Assembly: GCF_900143515.1 (NCBI RefSeq)
Contig: NZ_FSQT01000002.1
Coordinates: forward strand, 4,465,501-4,529,500
Direction of reading: 5' to 3'
Source: Micromonospora cremea
Lineage (GTDB): Bacteria > Actinomycetota > Actinomycetes > Mycobacteriales > Micromonosporaceae
DNA length: 64,000 bases
The position numbers and the translations under genes were made by a program. The notes beneath the pieces are model-generated. The model was not told the origin of the DNA and did not search any database. It was given only the letters and a program-made list of their open reading frames with translations. Below are positions 11,543 to 19,065 of the stretch, piece after piece. Numbering within the stretch: the stretch's first letter is position 1; every line of letters starts with the position of its first letter.

Positions 11543-13717
11543 GTGCTCGGAACCAGCCTCCTGGGCCGGCTTCGCCGCCGTGACCCCGGGGATGTCGTCC
11601 TGCGCCGTGCGGCACGGCTGACCCTCGTCGCGTCCGCCGTCTTCTACGCCTGCCGCTACGGCGCGGACAGTCCGATGCTCGCTACGTACGGTCTGTTCGG
11701 CGTGGTCGCCGCCGGGTCGTTCGCGCAGTTGCCCGGCCCGGCGCCCCAGCGGGCGCGGATCCTCGTCACGTCGCTGCCGGCGGTCTGGGCCCTGATCGCC
11801 GCGGGCTCGCTGCTGGCGTGGAGCACCTGGGCGGCCGCCGGCGGAATGTTGATCATCGGGTTCGTCGTGGCGTTCGCCGGGGTCGGCAACCCGCGCCTGG
11901 TGGGGCTGGCCAGCGCGTTCCAGCTCTTCTACATCCTGGCGTCCTTCCCGCCGTACCAGCCGGACACGCTGCCGGAGCGGCTGGGCGGGGTCACGCTCGC
12001 CGTCGTGCTGCTCGCCGTGGCGGAGGTGGTCCTCTGGCCCGACCCGGTGCCGGTCACCTACCGGCAGCGCCTCGCCGAGGCTGCAGACGGCGTCGCGGCG
12101 TTCCTCGACGCCACGGCGAACGCGCTGACCCACCCGAACGGCGGTCCGGACACGCGGCGTGAGCGGGCGTACGAAGCGGTGGCCGAGCTGGCGTTGGCCC
12201 GCAACCCTCCGGCGTGGGCACCCACCGCGGCGGGCGCTCGGGACCGGGCGCTGCGAATCTGCGCGGCCGCCTTACGGGATGTGCTCGCCGAGGCGGACCG
12301 GTTGGCGGCGGACGCGCCGCCGGAGCCGATCCCGGACCTGGCGGCGGCGCGGCTGCTGCGCTCGTGCGCCGACACGACGCGTGCCGCTGGCCGGAGCCTG
12401 TCGGCGGGTGCGCCGCCGGTCGACCTCGGCGAGGTGGACGCCGCGATCGGGCGGGCCGAGGCGGTGTACCCCGTTGGAGAGGGCGGCCGCGACGCGCCGG
12501 ACGTACCCCGGTTGTGCCGGGACGCCACCGCGCTGGCCCTCGCTGACCAGGTGCGGGTCCTCGCCGTCGGTACCCGGGTGGCCAACGGGTCGCGGCTCGA
12601 CGACGAGGACGCCTACTCGGGGCTGTTCGAGTACGCGCGGCATGGTCCATGGACGCTGTACTGGCGGCAGTTCCACTCCCACCTGGCGCCCCGCTCCGCC
12701 CACCTGCACAGCTCGCTGCGGCTGGCCGTAGCGCTGGCCGTCGCCCGGGTGGCCGCCGGGGTGTTGCAGCTGATCCACGGCTTCTGGGTGCTCCTGGCGA
12801 CCCTCACCGTCCTGCGCACCTCGGCGGCGGAGACCCGCACCGCGCTGCGGCCCGCCGTGCTGGGCACGATCGCTGGCGCAGTCGTCAGCGGCGGGCTGAT
12901 GCTCGTCATCCAGGAGCCGATCGTCTACGCCATCGCGTTGCCGTTCACTCTGATGCTGGCCTTCGGCGTCGGCCGCCTGCTGGGGCCGGTCTGGCAGCAG
13001 GCGTTGTTCACCGTGCTGCTGACGTTCGTCTTCGCCCAGCTCGCCCCCGAAGGATGGCGACTCGCCGAGGCCCGCCTGGTCGACGTCGTGCTCGGTGCGG
13101 TGATCGGCGTACTCGCCGGTGTGGCGATGTGGCCGCGTGGCGCGAGCCGCGACCTCCGGCGCACCGCCGCCCGCTACCTGGGTGCCAGCGCGGACGCGGT
13201 CGAGCAGACTGTCGAGGCGGTGCTCGGCGGACCTCCGCCTGACCATGCTCTCGACCGTGTCCGCCAGCGGACGATCCTCGTCGACTCGTCCTACTGCCAG
13301 TACCACTCAGAGCGGCACGATGCGCCGAGCCGGCGGGTGGACTGGGACGACGTCCTGGGTGCCGGGCACCACGCGGTACTCGGCGCCGAGTCGCTGCTGC
13401 GGCGCAACCCGCCCGGCTGTCTCGCCGGCTGGCCCGCGGCGGCGGCGTTGCTGCGGGACTCCGCCGGCGAGCTGCGGTCGGCGTACGGCGACCTCGCCGA
13501 CGAGGTCGCGCACGGCCGGCCGTCGGGCCCGGTGCCCGTCCCGGCTGACTGCGTCGACGAACTCGACCGGATCCGCCCGGTGCTCGGCGAGGTCGGCTCT
13601 CAGTCCTCGGTCCGGCATCTGGTGGAGGTCGATCGGTGGCTCGCCAGTCTCGCCGACAGCCTCGCCCGGATCCGCCCGCCCGCCGATGGCGAACCGGTCA
13701 GTCGAGACCGGACGTAG
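11543..13717 (+). CDS. FUSC family transporter (aromatic acid exporter-like)
   Basis: Large membrane protein, about 724 residues, with the duplicated FUSC/AaeB architecture: an N-terminal membrane bundle (about residues 20-170), a cytoplasmic helical region, then a second membrane bundle (about 390-560) starting at HLHSSLRLAVALAVARVAAGVLQLIHGFWVLLATLTVLR, and a helical C-terminus. Relatives are proposed to export aromatic acids or other small organic compounds; the substrate here is unknown. I favour GTG 11543 because GGGGGAG is 6 nt upstream; the frame opens earlier at 11498. It stands alone, divergent from the lipoprotein gene. Confidence 0.8.
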   Translation: MLGTSLLGRLRRRDPGDVVLRRAARLTLVASAVFYACRYGADSPMLATYGLFGVVAAGSFAQLPGPAPQRARILVTSLPAVWALIAAGSLLAWSTWAAAGGMLIIGFVVAFAGVGNPRLVGLASAFQLFYILASFPPYQPDTLPERLGGVTLAVVLLAVAEVVLWPDPVPVTYRQRLAEAADGVAAFLDATANALTHPNGGPDTRRERAYEAVAELALARNPPAWAPTAAGARDRALRICAAALRDVLAEADRLAADAPPEPIPDLAAARLLRSCADTTRAAGRSLSAGAPPVDLGEVDAAIGRAEAVYPVGEGGRDAPDVPRLCRDATALALADQVRVLAVGTRVANGSRLDDEDAYSGLFEYARHGPWTLYWRQFHSHLAPRSAHLHSSLRLAVALAVARVAAGVLQLIHGFWVLLATLTVLRTSAAETRTALRPAVLGTIAGAVVSGGLMLVIQEPIVYAIALPFTLMLAFGVGRLLGPVWQQALFTVLLTFVFAQLAPEGWRLAEARLVDVVLGAVIGVLAGVAMWPRGASRDLRRTAARYLGASADAVEQTVEAVLGGPPPDHALDRVRQRTILVDSSYCQYHSERHDAPSRRVDWDDVLGAGHHAVLGAESLLRRNPPGCLAGWPAAAALLRDSAGELRSAYGDLADEVAHGRPSGPVPVPADCVDELDRIRPVLGEVGSQSSVRHLVEVDRWLASLADSLARIRPPADGEPVSRDRT

Positions 13718-13851
13718 TCCCAGCAGTACAAGCTCTCATCCCTTGCCGTAGCCCCGCGTGCGAGAGCTGCCCTTGGGACCCGCGCTGACGGCCCGTCTAG
13801 CGGGGCACGAAACCCTGTTGTGCAGCTCACGCGACCCGTAGTCGATCTTCA

Positions 13852-14475
13852 GTGGCCGAGTGGCCACTGTCGAAACCTGGTGAAGATCACCAGACTCCGC
13901 CGCGTGACCTACCAACCACCCGAACAGCCTTACCCCGGCCCGCAACCGCCACCAACGGGTACCCCGGTCTCCAGCCCCCGTCCGTCCCGGGCCGGCGCAA
14001 GCTGGGCACCTGGGCGATCGTCGGCATCGTCGTGGGCGTTGTCGTGCTGCTCTGCTGCGGCATTGGTGCCGTCGGGGCGATCGTCGGTGACGACAGCCCT
14101 CAGGTAACGCCCTCGGCGTCGGCGCGGGCCGTGGCCGAAGGCGCCGTGCCGACGCCAACGGCCGCCGCTGCGACTCCGGCCGCGCCGGTGACTACTGCCG
14201 CTGCACCGCCGTCCGTGGCCCCGACGACGAAGCCGGCGCCCCCGCCCGCCCCGGTAACGGTTGTCATGCCGGACCTGGTTGGTCTGAACGCTGCCGTGGC
14301 TCAGGACAAGTTGAAGAGGCTCGGCATCACCGCCATCAAGCTCGGTAGCGCCGACGAAAACGACACTTTCGTGATCCTGCCGGAGAACTGGACGGTGACG
14401 AAGCAGTCCCACAAGAAGGGCGCCAAGGTGGCCCCTGATGAGCTGGTGGTGTTGACCTGCACCAAGCAAGGCTGA
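13852..14475 (+). CDS. Membrane-anchored PASTA-domain protein (probable N-terminal frameshift)
   Basis: Reading frame of 207 residues with one membrane helix (LGTWAIVGIVVGVVVLLCCGIGAVGAIVG, about 52-80), an Ala/Pro/Thr-rich extracellular spacer and a single PASTA-like domain at the C-terminus (VTVVMPDLVGLNAAVAQDKLKRLGITAIKLGS). PASTA domains bind muropeptides or serve as cell-wall spacers. The first 35 residues in this frame look wrong; in the neighbouring frame from GTG 13904 the sequence VTYQPPEQPYPGPQPPP reads like the Pro/Tyr-rich cytoplasmic N-terminus usual in such proteins, and the frames would join near 13945-13960 with a one-base change. A small hairpin CAGTGGCC/GGCCACTG lies at 13850-13869. 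The function is not established. Confidence 0.65.
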   Translation: MAEWPLSKPGEDHQTPPRDLPTTRTALPRPATATNGYPGLQPPSVPGRRKLGTWAIVGIVVGVVVLLCCGIGAVGAIVGDDSPQVTPSASARAVAEGAVPTPTAAAATPAAPVTTAAAPPSVAPTTKPAPPPAPVTVVMPDLVGLNAAVAQDKLKRLGITAIKLGSADENDTFVILPENWTVTKQSHKKGAKVAPDELVVLTCTKQG

Positions 14476-14485
14476 ACGCGATGGG

Positions 14486-14517
14486 GCCCCGAACACCCGT
14501 GTTTGGTGGTTCGGGGC
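14486..14517 (+). terminator. Hairpin terminator after PASTA gene
   Basis: GCCCCGAACACC and GGTGGTTCGGGGC form a stem with one bulge, starting 11 bp after the stop codon at 14475 and followed by TTCACG. Confidence 0.6.
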
Positions 14518-14544
14518 TTCACGTCGCCGCGCCGCCGCGCGCTT

Positions 14545-14590
14545 GCAGGCTGCGCCGATTGGTTGTGCCCAACCCGGGCCGTCCCGCCTG
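14545..14590 (+). repeat. Left copy of duplicated flank (repeat A)
   Basis: The core GCCGATTGGTTGTGCCCAAC followed by CCGGGCCGTCCCGCCT closely matches GCCGATTGGCCGTGCCCAAC plus CCGGTCCGCCCCGCCT at 16034-16068, on the other side of the tnpB element. Both copies begin with GCAGGC. The right copy runs into the promoter of the aminotransferase gene. Confidence 0.6.
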
Positions 14591-14751
14591 TCTGAGTGGC
14601 TCAACAGCCCGGAGAGCCGGCAGCGTGTCGATGAGCGTGATACCTCAGGGTCATCGGTGTCGCGGCGTGGATACCCCTGCCTTCAGGCGGGGGAGGAAAC
14701 GCCGCTCCCCTCAGGGATAGGCTTACGTGAACTACTGGTAGAATGTGAGGC

Positions 14752-15864
14752 ATGGGTGAGGTGGTGAAGCGTGCGTACAAGTACCGCTTCTATCCGACCC
14801 GACAGCAGGCTGAGCAGTTGAACCGCACCTTCGGATGCGTGCGCAAGGTGTACAACCTGGCGCTGGATGCGCGCACCCGCGCGTGGGCGGTCGACCGGCA
14901 GCGCAGCACCTACGTGCAGTCGTCGGCGTGGCTGACTGAGTGGAAGCGCACCGAGGATCTGGCGTTCCTCAATGAGGTCAGTTCCGTGCCGTTGCAGCAG
15001 GCGCTGCGGCACCTGCAAGCCGGGTTCGCCGCGTTCTGGGGCAAGCGGTCGCGTTATCCGCGGTTCAAGTCCAAGCGCAAGTCTCGGGCGTCGGCGGAGT
15101 ACACCCGCTCGGCGTTCCGCTGGCGCGACGGGCAACTCACCCTGGCCAAGATGGACGCCCCGCTGACCATTGTGTGGTCGCGGCCCCTGCCCGACGGCGT
15201 CGAGCCGTCCACGGTCACGGTGTCCCGCGACCCGGCCGGTCGGTGGTTCGTGTCCCTGCTGGTCGAGGATCCCACCGTGACGCCGCTCCCGCCGGTCGAC
15301 ACGGCGGTAGGGGTGGATGCGGGCATCACCAGTCTGCTCACCCTGTCCACCGGGGAGAAGATCACCAACCCGCGGCACGAGCGTGCCGACCGGCGCAAGC
15401 TGGCCAAGGCGCAACGCCACCTGTCGCGTAAGGCCAAGGACTCCGCCAACCGGGCCAAGGCCCGCCTCGCGGTAGCCCGCATCCACTCCCGCATCGCCGA
15501 CCGGCGGCGGGATCACCTGCACAAGCTGTCGACTCGACTCGTCCGCGAGAACCAAACGGTCGTGATCGAAGACCTCAGCGTGCGCAACATGCTGCGCAAC
15601 CACTCGCTGGCCCGCGCCATCTCCGACGCGGCGTGGACACACCTGCGCAACATGATCGAGTACAAGGCCGCCTGGTACGGGCGGACCGTGATCGCCGTCG
15701 ACCAATGGCACCCGAGCACGAAGACCTGCTCGGCGTGCGGTCGGATCAACACCGCGATGACCCTCGGCGTTCGCGCCTGGACGTGTCCCGGCTGTGATGC
15801 CGTGCACGACCGGGACGTCAACGCCGCCAGGAACATTCTCGCCGCCGGGCTGGCGGAGAGGTGA
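14752..15864 (+). CDS. tnpB: RNA-guided endonuclease TnpB
   Basis: 370-residue TnpB of the IS200/IS605 group, a compact RuvC-like nuclease directed by an omega RNA. The N-terminal helix-turn-helix-like region (YKYRFYPTRQQAEQLNRTFGCVRKVYN) is intact. The RuvC catalytic triad is visible as D189 (VGVDAGI), E273 (VVIEDLSV) and D355 (VHDRDVNAARNIL). A zinc ribbon has C326/C329 (TCSACG) and C345/C348 (TCPGCD). Length and motif spacing match active family members, and no frameshift or stop is seen. There is no tnpA transposase nearby, so movement would need a transposase in trans. The start is ATG 14752; GTG 14761 is an alternative. Confidence 0.93.
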   Translation: MGEVVKRAYKYRFYPTRQQAEQLNRTFGCVRKVYNLALDARTRAWAVDRQRSTYVQSSAWLTEWKRTEDLAFLNEVSSVPLQQALRHLQAGFAAFWGKRSRYPRFKSKRKSRASAEYTRSAFRWRDGQLTLAKMDAPLTIVWSRPLPDGVEPSTVTVSRDPAGRWFVSLLVEDPTVTPLPPVDTAVGVDAGITSLLTLSTGEKITNPRHERADRRKLAKAQRHLSRKAKDSANRAKARLAVARIHSRIADRRRDHLHKLSTRLVRENQTVVIEDLSVRNMLRNHSLARAISDAAWTHLRNMIEYKAAWYGRTVIAVDQWHPSTKTCSACGRINTAMTLGVRAWTCPGCDAVHDRDVNAARNILAAGLAER

Positions 15865-15987
15865 AACGCCTGTGGAGGGACGGTAAGACCCGACCCGCGA
15901 AAGCGGTGAAGGCGCGGCCCGGTGAAACAGGAACCCCCTCGGGCGACCGAGGGAATCCCCGCCCTTCAGGGCGGTGGAGGATGTCAA
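15865..15987 (+). ncRNA. Candidate omega RNA scaffold at the tnpB right end
   Basis: In characterised TnpB elements the guide RNA scaffold is the transcript of the 3' end of tnpB plus the right end, with the guide taken from DNA just beyond the element. Here the 123 bp after the stop codon contain several small stems, including CCCTCGGGCGACCGAGGG (about 15936-15953) and the terminal TTCA-loop hairpin (15957-15977), ending at TCAA 15987. The guide would then be read from 15988 onward (ATCTATACCTCAGAG...). The 5' limit inside tnpB cannot be set from sequence alone. Confidence 0.5.
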
Positions 15988-16018
15988 ATCTATACCTCAG
16001 AGTCATCACGCCCCGCCT

Positions 16019-16068
16019 GCAGGCCGCCGGTCGCCGATTGGCCGTGCCCAACCCGGTCCGCCCCGCCT
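16019..16068 (+). repeat. Right copy of duplicated flank (repeat A')
   Basis: Counterpart of 14545-14590, located between the tnpB element and the aminotransferase start. It leads directly into the TAGCGT hexamer of the proposed promoter, so it probably represents the original promoter region, and the left copy a diverged duplicate. Confidence 0.55.
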
Positions 16069-16073
16069 AGCGT
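16068..16073 (+). promoter_or_regulatory. -10 element of a leaderless aminotransferase gene
   Basis: TAGCGT ends 7 nt before the GTG start at 16081 and there is no ribosome site, the pattern of a leaderless actinobacterial transcript. A matching -35 box is not obvious. Confidence 0.5.
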
Positions 16074-16080
16074 CGGTCGC

Positions 16081-17118
16081 GTGGACATCGAGCAGGCGCA
16101 GCAGTTGTGGAAGCCGGAGCCCGGCTGGTTGAACACCGCCTCCTACGGGCTGCCGCCCGAGCCGGCCTGGACGGCGATGCAGGAGGCCCTGGCCGACTGG
16201 CGGGTCGGCCGGACGTCGTGGGAGGGCTGGGGAGACTCGGTGCAGCGGGCCAGGACAGCGTTCGCCGGCCTGATCAACGTGCCGGGCGAGGACGTGGCGA
16301 TCGGCGCTACCGCCTCGCAGATGCTGGCGCCGGTCGCGGCGGCGCTGCCGGCCGGGTCGACGGTGGTGGTCCCGGAGGTCGAGTTCACCTCGAACCTCTT
16401 CCCCTGGCTGGTGCAGACCGAGCGGGGCGTCACGGTGCGCACCGTGCCGGCGGACGGGCTGGCCGACGCGATCGACGCCGACACCGACCTGGTCGCCTTC
16501 AGCCTGGTGCAGTCGGCCGACGGCGCCGTCGCGGCGTACGACGAGATCGTGGCCGCGGCCCGCGCGCACGGCGCGCTGGTGGTGGTGGACGCGAGCCAGG
16601 CGTGCGGCTGGTTGCCGTTCGACGGGAGCCTGGCCGACGTGGTGGTGGTGAGCGGCTACAAGTGGGTGATGGGGCCGCGTGGCTGCGCGTACGCCTACCT
16701 GGCCCCGGCGTTGCGCGACCGGCTCCGGCCGGACGCCGCCGGCTGGTACGCGGGCCGCGACCCGTACGCCTCCTACTACGGCCCGCCGCTGCGGTTGGCC
16801 GACGACGCGCGCCGGTTCGACATCTCACCGGCCTGGTTCAGCTGGGTCGGCGCGGCGCCCGCCCTGGAGCTGATCGCCGAGATCGGCGTGCCGGCGATCC
16901 AGGCGCACGACGTGGCGCTGGCCAACCGGTTCCTGACCGGGCTGGGCCGGCCGCCGGGGCAGAGCGCCATCGTCACCGTCGACGTGCCCGACGCGGAGCG
17001 GCGCCTGGCGGCGGCCGGCATCCGGGCGGCGGTGCGCGCCGGCCGGGTCCGGGCCTCCTTCCATGTCTACTCCACCGAGGCCGATGTGGACGCCGCGCTG
17101 ACGGCGCTGACCGCCTGA
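16081..17118 (+). CDS. Class V aminotransferase-fold PLP enzyme
   Basis: Pyridoxal-phosphate enzyme of fold type I, 345 residues, of the cysteine-desulfurase/isopenicillin-N-epimerase-like class V group. The cofactor site is visible: D170 and Q173 in LVVVDASQACGW and the Schiff-base Lys K194 in VVSGYKWVMGPRG. Substrate and reaction are not identifiable; there is no catalytic-loop Cys of a typical NifS/IscS at the expected place and no partner iron-sulfur genes nearby, so desulfurase activity is not favoured. GTG 16081 is chosen because a -10 hexamer sits 7 nt upstream and the family N-terminus (WLNTASYGLPP) starts soon after; the frame opens further upstream in repeat DNA. Confidence 0.85.
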   Translation: MDIEQAQQLWKPEPGWLNTASYGLPPEPAWTAMQEALADWRVGRTSWEGWGDSVQRARTAFAGLINVPGEDVAIGATASQMLAPVAAALPAGSTVVVPEVEFTSNLFPWLVQTERGVTVRTVPADGLADAIDADTDLVAFSLVQSADGAVAAYDEIVAAARAHGALVVVDASQACGWLPFDGSLADVVVVSGYKWVMGPRGCAYAYLAPALRDRLRPDAAGWYAGRDPYASYYGPPLRLADDARRFDISPAWFSWVGAAPALELIAEIGVPAIQAHDVALANRFLTGLGRPPGQSAIVTVDVPDAERRLAAAGIRAAVRAGRVRASFHVYSTEADVDAALTALTA

Positions 17119-17133
17119 GGTTGCGCAAGGTTG

Positions 17134-17165
17134 GGCCGGCCGTGACCGCAGGGTCCCGGCCGGCC
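17134..17165. terminator. Hairpin between convergent genes
   Basis: GGCCGGCCG (17134-17142) pairs perfectly with CGGCCGGCC (17157-17165) across a 14-nt loop, between the aminotransferase stop and the convergent stop at 17179. Confidence 0.5.
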
Positions 17166-17178
17166 GTCGCCCGCGCGG

Positions 17179-17700
17179 TCAGGAGCAGATGCTGAAGGTC
17201 GCGGAGGTGTACGAGAGGGGTCGCCACTCCAGGTCGGGACCGAGGCTCATGTCCCACCTGCCGTCATCGAGGCGACCGAAGTAGATGAACTTGGTGCCGG
17301 CTCCGTCGTAGTAGTACCAACCCTCGCCCTCGTACACGCTGAGGCGGGTCGCTGCCCTGGCCAGGGTCCTGGGGCCGACGACACCGTCGCTGACGAGGCC
17401 TCGGGCGCTCTGCCATTTTTTGGTGGCGGCCGTCGTCACCGGCCCGAACCGGCAGTCGACGCCGGAGCGGGCAAGGTAGCCGTCGGCCCACAGGATCATC
17501 TGCCACATGGCGACCACATTGCTGTGCGAGCGTGTGGACGCGGAGATGGCGCCCTCGTCTCCCCAGTCGTCCGTCCAGGTGCCCGAGCCCGCGACGTACC
17601 CCTGGTTGACGGAGGCCGACGCTGGCACGGCCGAGATGGTGAGAGTGCCGAACGTGGCGACCACCATCGCCATCGCAACGGCCTTGATTCGTAGGAACAT
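17179..17700 (-). CDS. Secreted peptidoglycan-binding-domain protein
   Basis: Small exported protein, 173 residues. A signal peptide (MFLRIKAVAMAMVVATFGTLTISAVPASA) ends at a clear AxA site. A PG_binding_1-like segment follows (VVAMWQMILWADGYL...DCRFGPVTTAATKKWQSARGLVSDGVVGPRTLARA), matching the family's FGP-T--AV--FQ----L--DG-VG--T pattern. The last 50 residues (YEGEGWYYYDGAGTKFIYFGRLDDGRWDMSL) are aromatic-rich and not recognised. ATG 17700 is preferred over 17706 since AGAGGGGG lies 6 nt before the former and abuts the latter. No enzymatic domain is fused, so it may be a wall-bound or secreted binder. Confidence 0.8.
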   Translation of the reverse strand: MFLRIKAVAMAMVVATFGTLTISAVPASASVNQGYVAGSGTWTDDWGDEGAISASTRSHSNVVAMWQMILWADGYLARSGVDCRFGPVTTAATKKWQSARGLVSDGVVGPRTLARAATRLSVYEGEGWYYYDGAGTKFIYFGRLDDGRWDMSLGPDLEWRPLSYTSATFSICS

Positions 17701-17794
17701 GCGCATCCCCCTCTGGCTGTCGGGCGGGTTGTGCCGAATACACGTTCGGCGACCCGGTTCCGCTGCACGTCAGTCAGGAGGCGGACAGATCGAC

Positions 17795-18967
17795 TCAGGC
17801 CAGGTGGCCGCCGATCTTCGTGTACCCGCGCAGCAGGTCCCGCGAGATGATCAGGCGCTGCATCTCGTCGGTGCCCTCGAAGATCCGGTAGAGCCGGACT
17901 TGCCGGTACCAGCGCTCGATGGGCAGCTCCCGGGTGTAGCCCATGCCGCCGTGGATCTGGAGCACCCGGTCGACCACCCGGTTGACCATTCCGGCGCCGT
18001 AGAGCTTGCCCATCGACGAGGCGTGTCGGGGGTCCATGCCCTGGTCGACCGTCCATGCCGACTTCAACACGAGCCAGCGGGCCGCCTCCAGCTCGGTCTC
18101 CGAGTCGGCGATCATCCACTGGATGGCCTGGTTGGTGCCGATCTTCGTGCCGAAGGTCTCCCGGGTGTTGGCGTGGTCGATCGCCATCTGCAGGACCCGC
18201 TCGGCGATGCCGATGGCGTGCGACGGGATGGTGTATCGGCCCTTGCCGATCCACTCCATGCCCAGCGTGAAGCCCTGCCCGATCTCGCCGAGGATGTTGC
18301 GGTGCGGCACGCGTACGCCATCGAAGATCAGCGAGGCAGGCCCGCCCTCGCCCATGGTCTGGATGAACTCGGAGCGCCAGCCCATCGCCCGGTCGACCAG
18401 GAACGCGGTGGCGCCGCCGTTTCGGGCGCCCTTCTCCCGGTCGGTCACCGCCACCACGATGGCGAAGTCGGCGTCGTTGCCGCCGGTGATGAACGTCTTC
18501 TCGCCGTCGAGGATCCAGTCGTCGCCGTCGCGGCGGGCGGACAGCCGGATGTTCGCCGCGTCCGAGCCGGCCCCCGGCTCGGTGATCGCGAAGCAGGAGC
18601 GGCGCTCGCCCTCGATGGTCGGGATGAGGAACTCCCGCTTCTGCTCCTCGGTGGCGTGGAACAGGATGTTGTCCGCCTCGCCGCCGAAGCGGAACGGCAC
18701 GAACGTGTGGCCCAGTTCGGTCCAGATCAGCGACTGGAGCACGGCCGGCAGGTCCATTCCGCCGTACTCCTCCGGGGTGGCCAGGCCCCAGAAGCCGAAC
18801 TTGCGTGCCTTGAGTTGCAGCTCGCGTAGCTCGGAGTGGTCCAGGCCCGGCTGGTGCGCCCGCTCCCGGCGGAGCACCTCCGCCTCCAGCGGCATCACCT
18901 CGCGGCGGATGAACGACCGGACGGTGTCCCGCACCGCCCGTTCCTCGTCGGTCAGCGAAAAGTCCAC
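17795..18967 (-). CDS. Acyl-CoA dehydrogenase family protein
   Basis: FAD-dependent dehydrogenase of about 390 residues that in the family introduces the alpha-beta double bond in acyl-CoA esters. The helical N-terminal domain starts with DFSLTDEERAVRDTVRSFIRREV, the flavin-binding strand region has CFAITEPGAGSDAANI and DWILDGEKTFITGG, and the C-terminal helical domain has LQIHGGMGYTRELPIERWYRQVRLYRIFEGTDEMQR, where E364 occupies the catalytic base position of MCAD-like members. The GTG start at 18967 has a perfect AGGAGG site 6 nt upstream. It is divergent from a tetR gene and shares its palindromic operator, so it belongs to the same regulon as the aldehyde and alcohol dehydrogenases downstream. 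Acyl chain preference is unknown. Confidence 0.93.
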   Translation of the reverse strand: MDFSLTDEERAVRDTVRSFIRREVMPLEAEVLRRERAHQPGLDHSELRELQLKARKFGFWGLATPEEYGGMDLPAVLQSLIWTELGHTFVPFRFGGEADNILFHATEEQKREFLIPTIEGERRSCFAITEPGAGSDAANIRLSARRDGDDWILDGEKTFITGGNDADFAIVVAVTDREKGARNGGATAFLVDRAMGWRSEFIQTMGEGGPASLIFDGVRVPHRNILGEIGQGFTLGMEWIGKGRYTIPSHAIGIAERVLQMAIDHANTRETFGTKIGTNQAIQWMIADSETELEAARWLVLKSAWTVDQGMDPRHASSMGKLYGAGMVNRVVDRVLQIHGGMGYTRELPIERWYRQVRLYRIFEGTDEMQRLIISRDLLRGYTKIGGHLA

Positions 18968-19004
18968 GGTGGTCCTCCTGGCGTCGGTGCTGCCGGTCAC
19001 CCTT

Positions 19005-19023
19005 AAACTAGCGGTGTAAGTTT
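19005..19023. promoter_or_regulatory. TetR operator O1 between acyl-CoA dehydrogenase and tetR
   Basis: AAACT-N9-AGTTT inverted repeat (19005-19009 with 19019-19023). On the minus strand the sequence TAGTTT (19010-19005) would serve as the -10 box of the dehydrogenase gene, so repressor binding would block it. Its reverse complement matches operator O2 (19728-19746) at 16 of 19 positions when aligned in the better orientation. Confidence 0.75.
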
Positions 19024-19065
19024 TGCCGCGTCCAGACCCCACGGCCGAGACCCGCGAGGAGCGCA

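Larger units (their letters stand above)
14666..15987 (+). mobile_element. Solitary tnpB element (IS1341-like, IS200/IS605 group)
   Basis: A tnpB gene without a tnpA partner, bounded by similar short hairpins: CCCCTGCC-TTCA-GGCGGGG on the left (14674-14693) and CCCCGCCC-TTCA-GGGCGGTGG on the right (15957-15977). Ten bases after the right hairpin is TCAA (15984-15987), the kind of end sequence at which IS200/IS605 elements are cut. The left boundary is approximate. A near-identical 15-mer, TACCTCAGGGTCATC (14641-14655) and TACCTCAGAGTCATC (15993-16007), flanks the element. Confidence 0.75.

Noticed and set aside
14683..15987. 434-codon minus-strand frame opposite tnpB
   Set aside because: Mirror of tnpB in GC-rich DNA; no domain and no ribosome site.
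14545..16068. Possible composite transposon or target-site duplication around tnpB
   Set aside because: The flanking similarities are tens of bases long, imperfect and at different distances from the element ends, and IS200/IS605-type elements do not generate target duplications.
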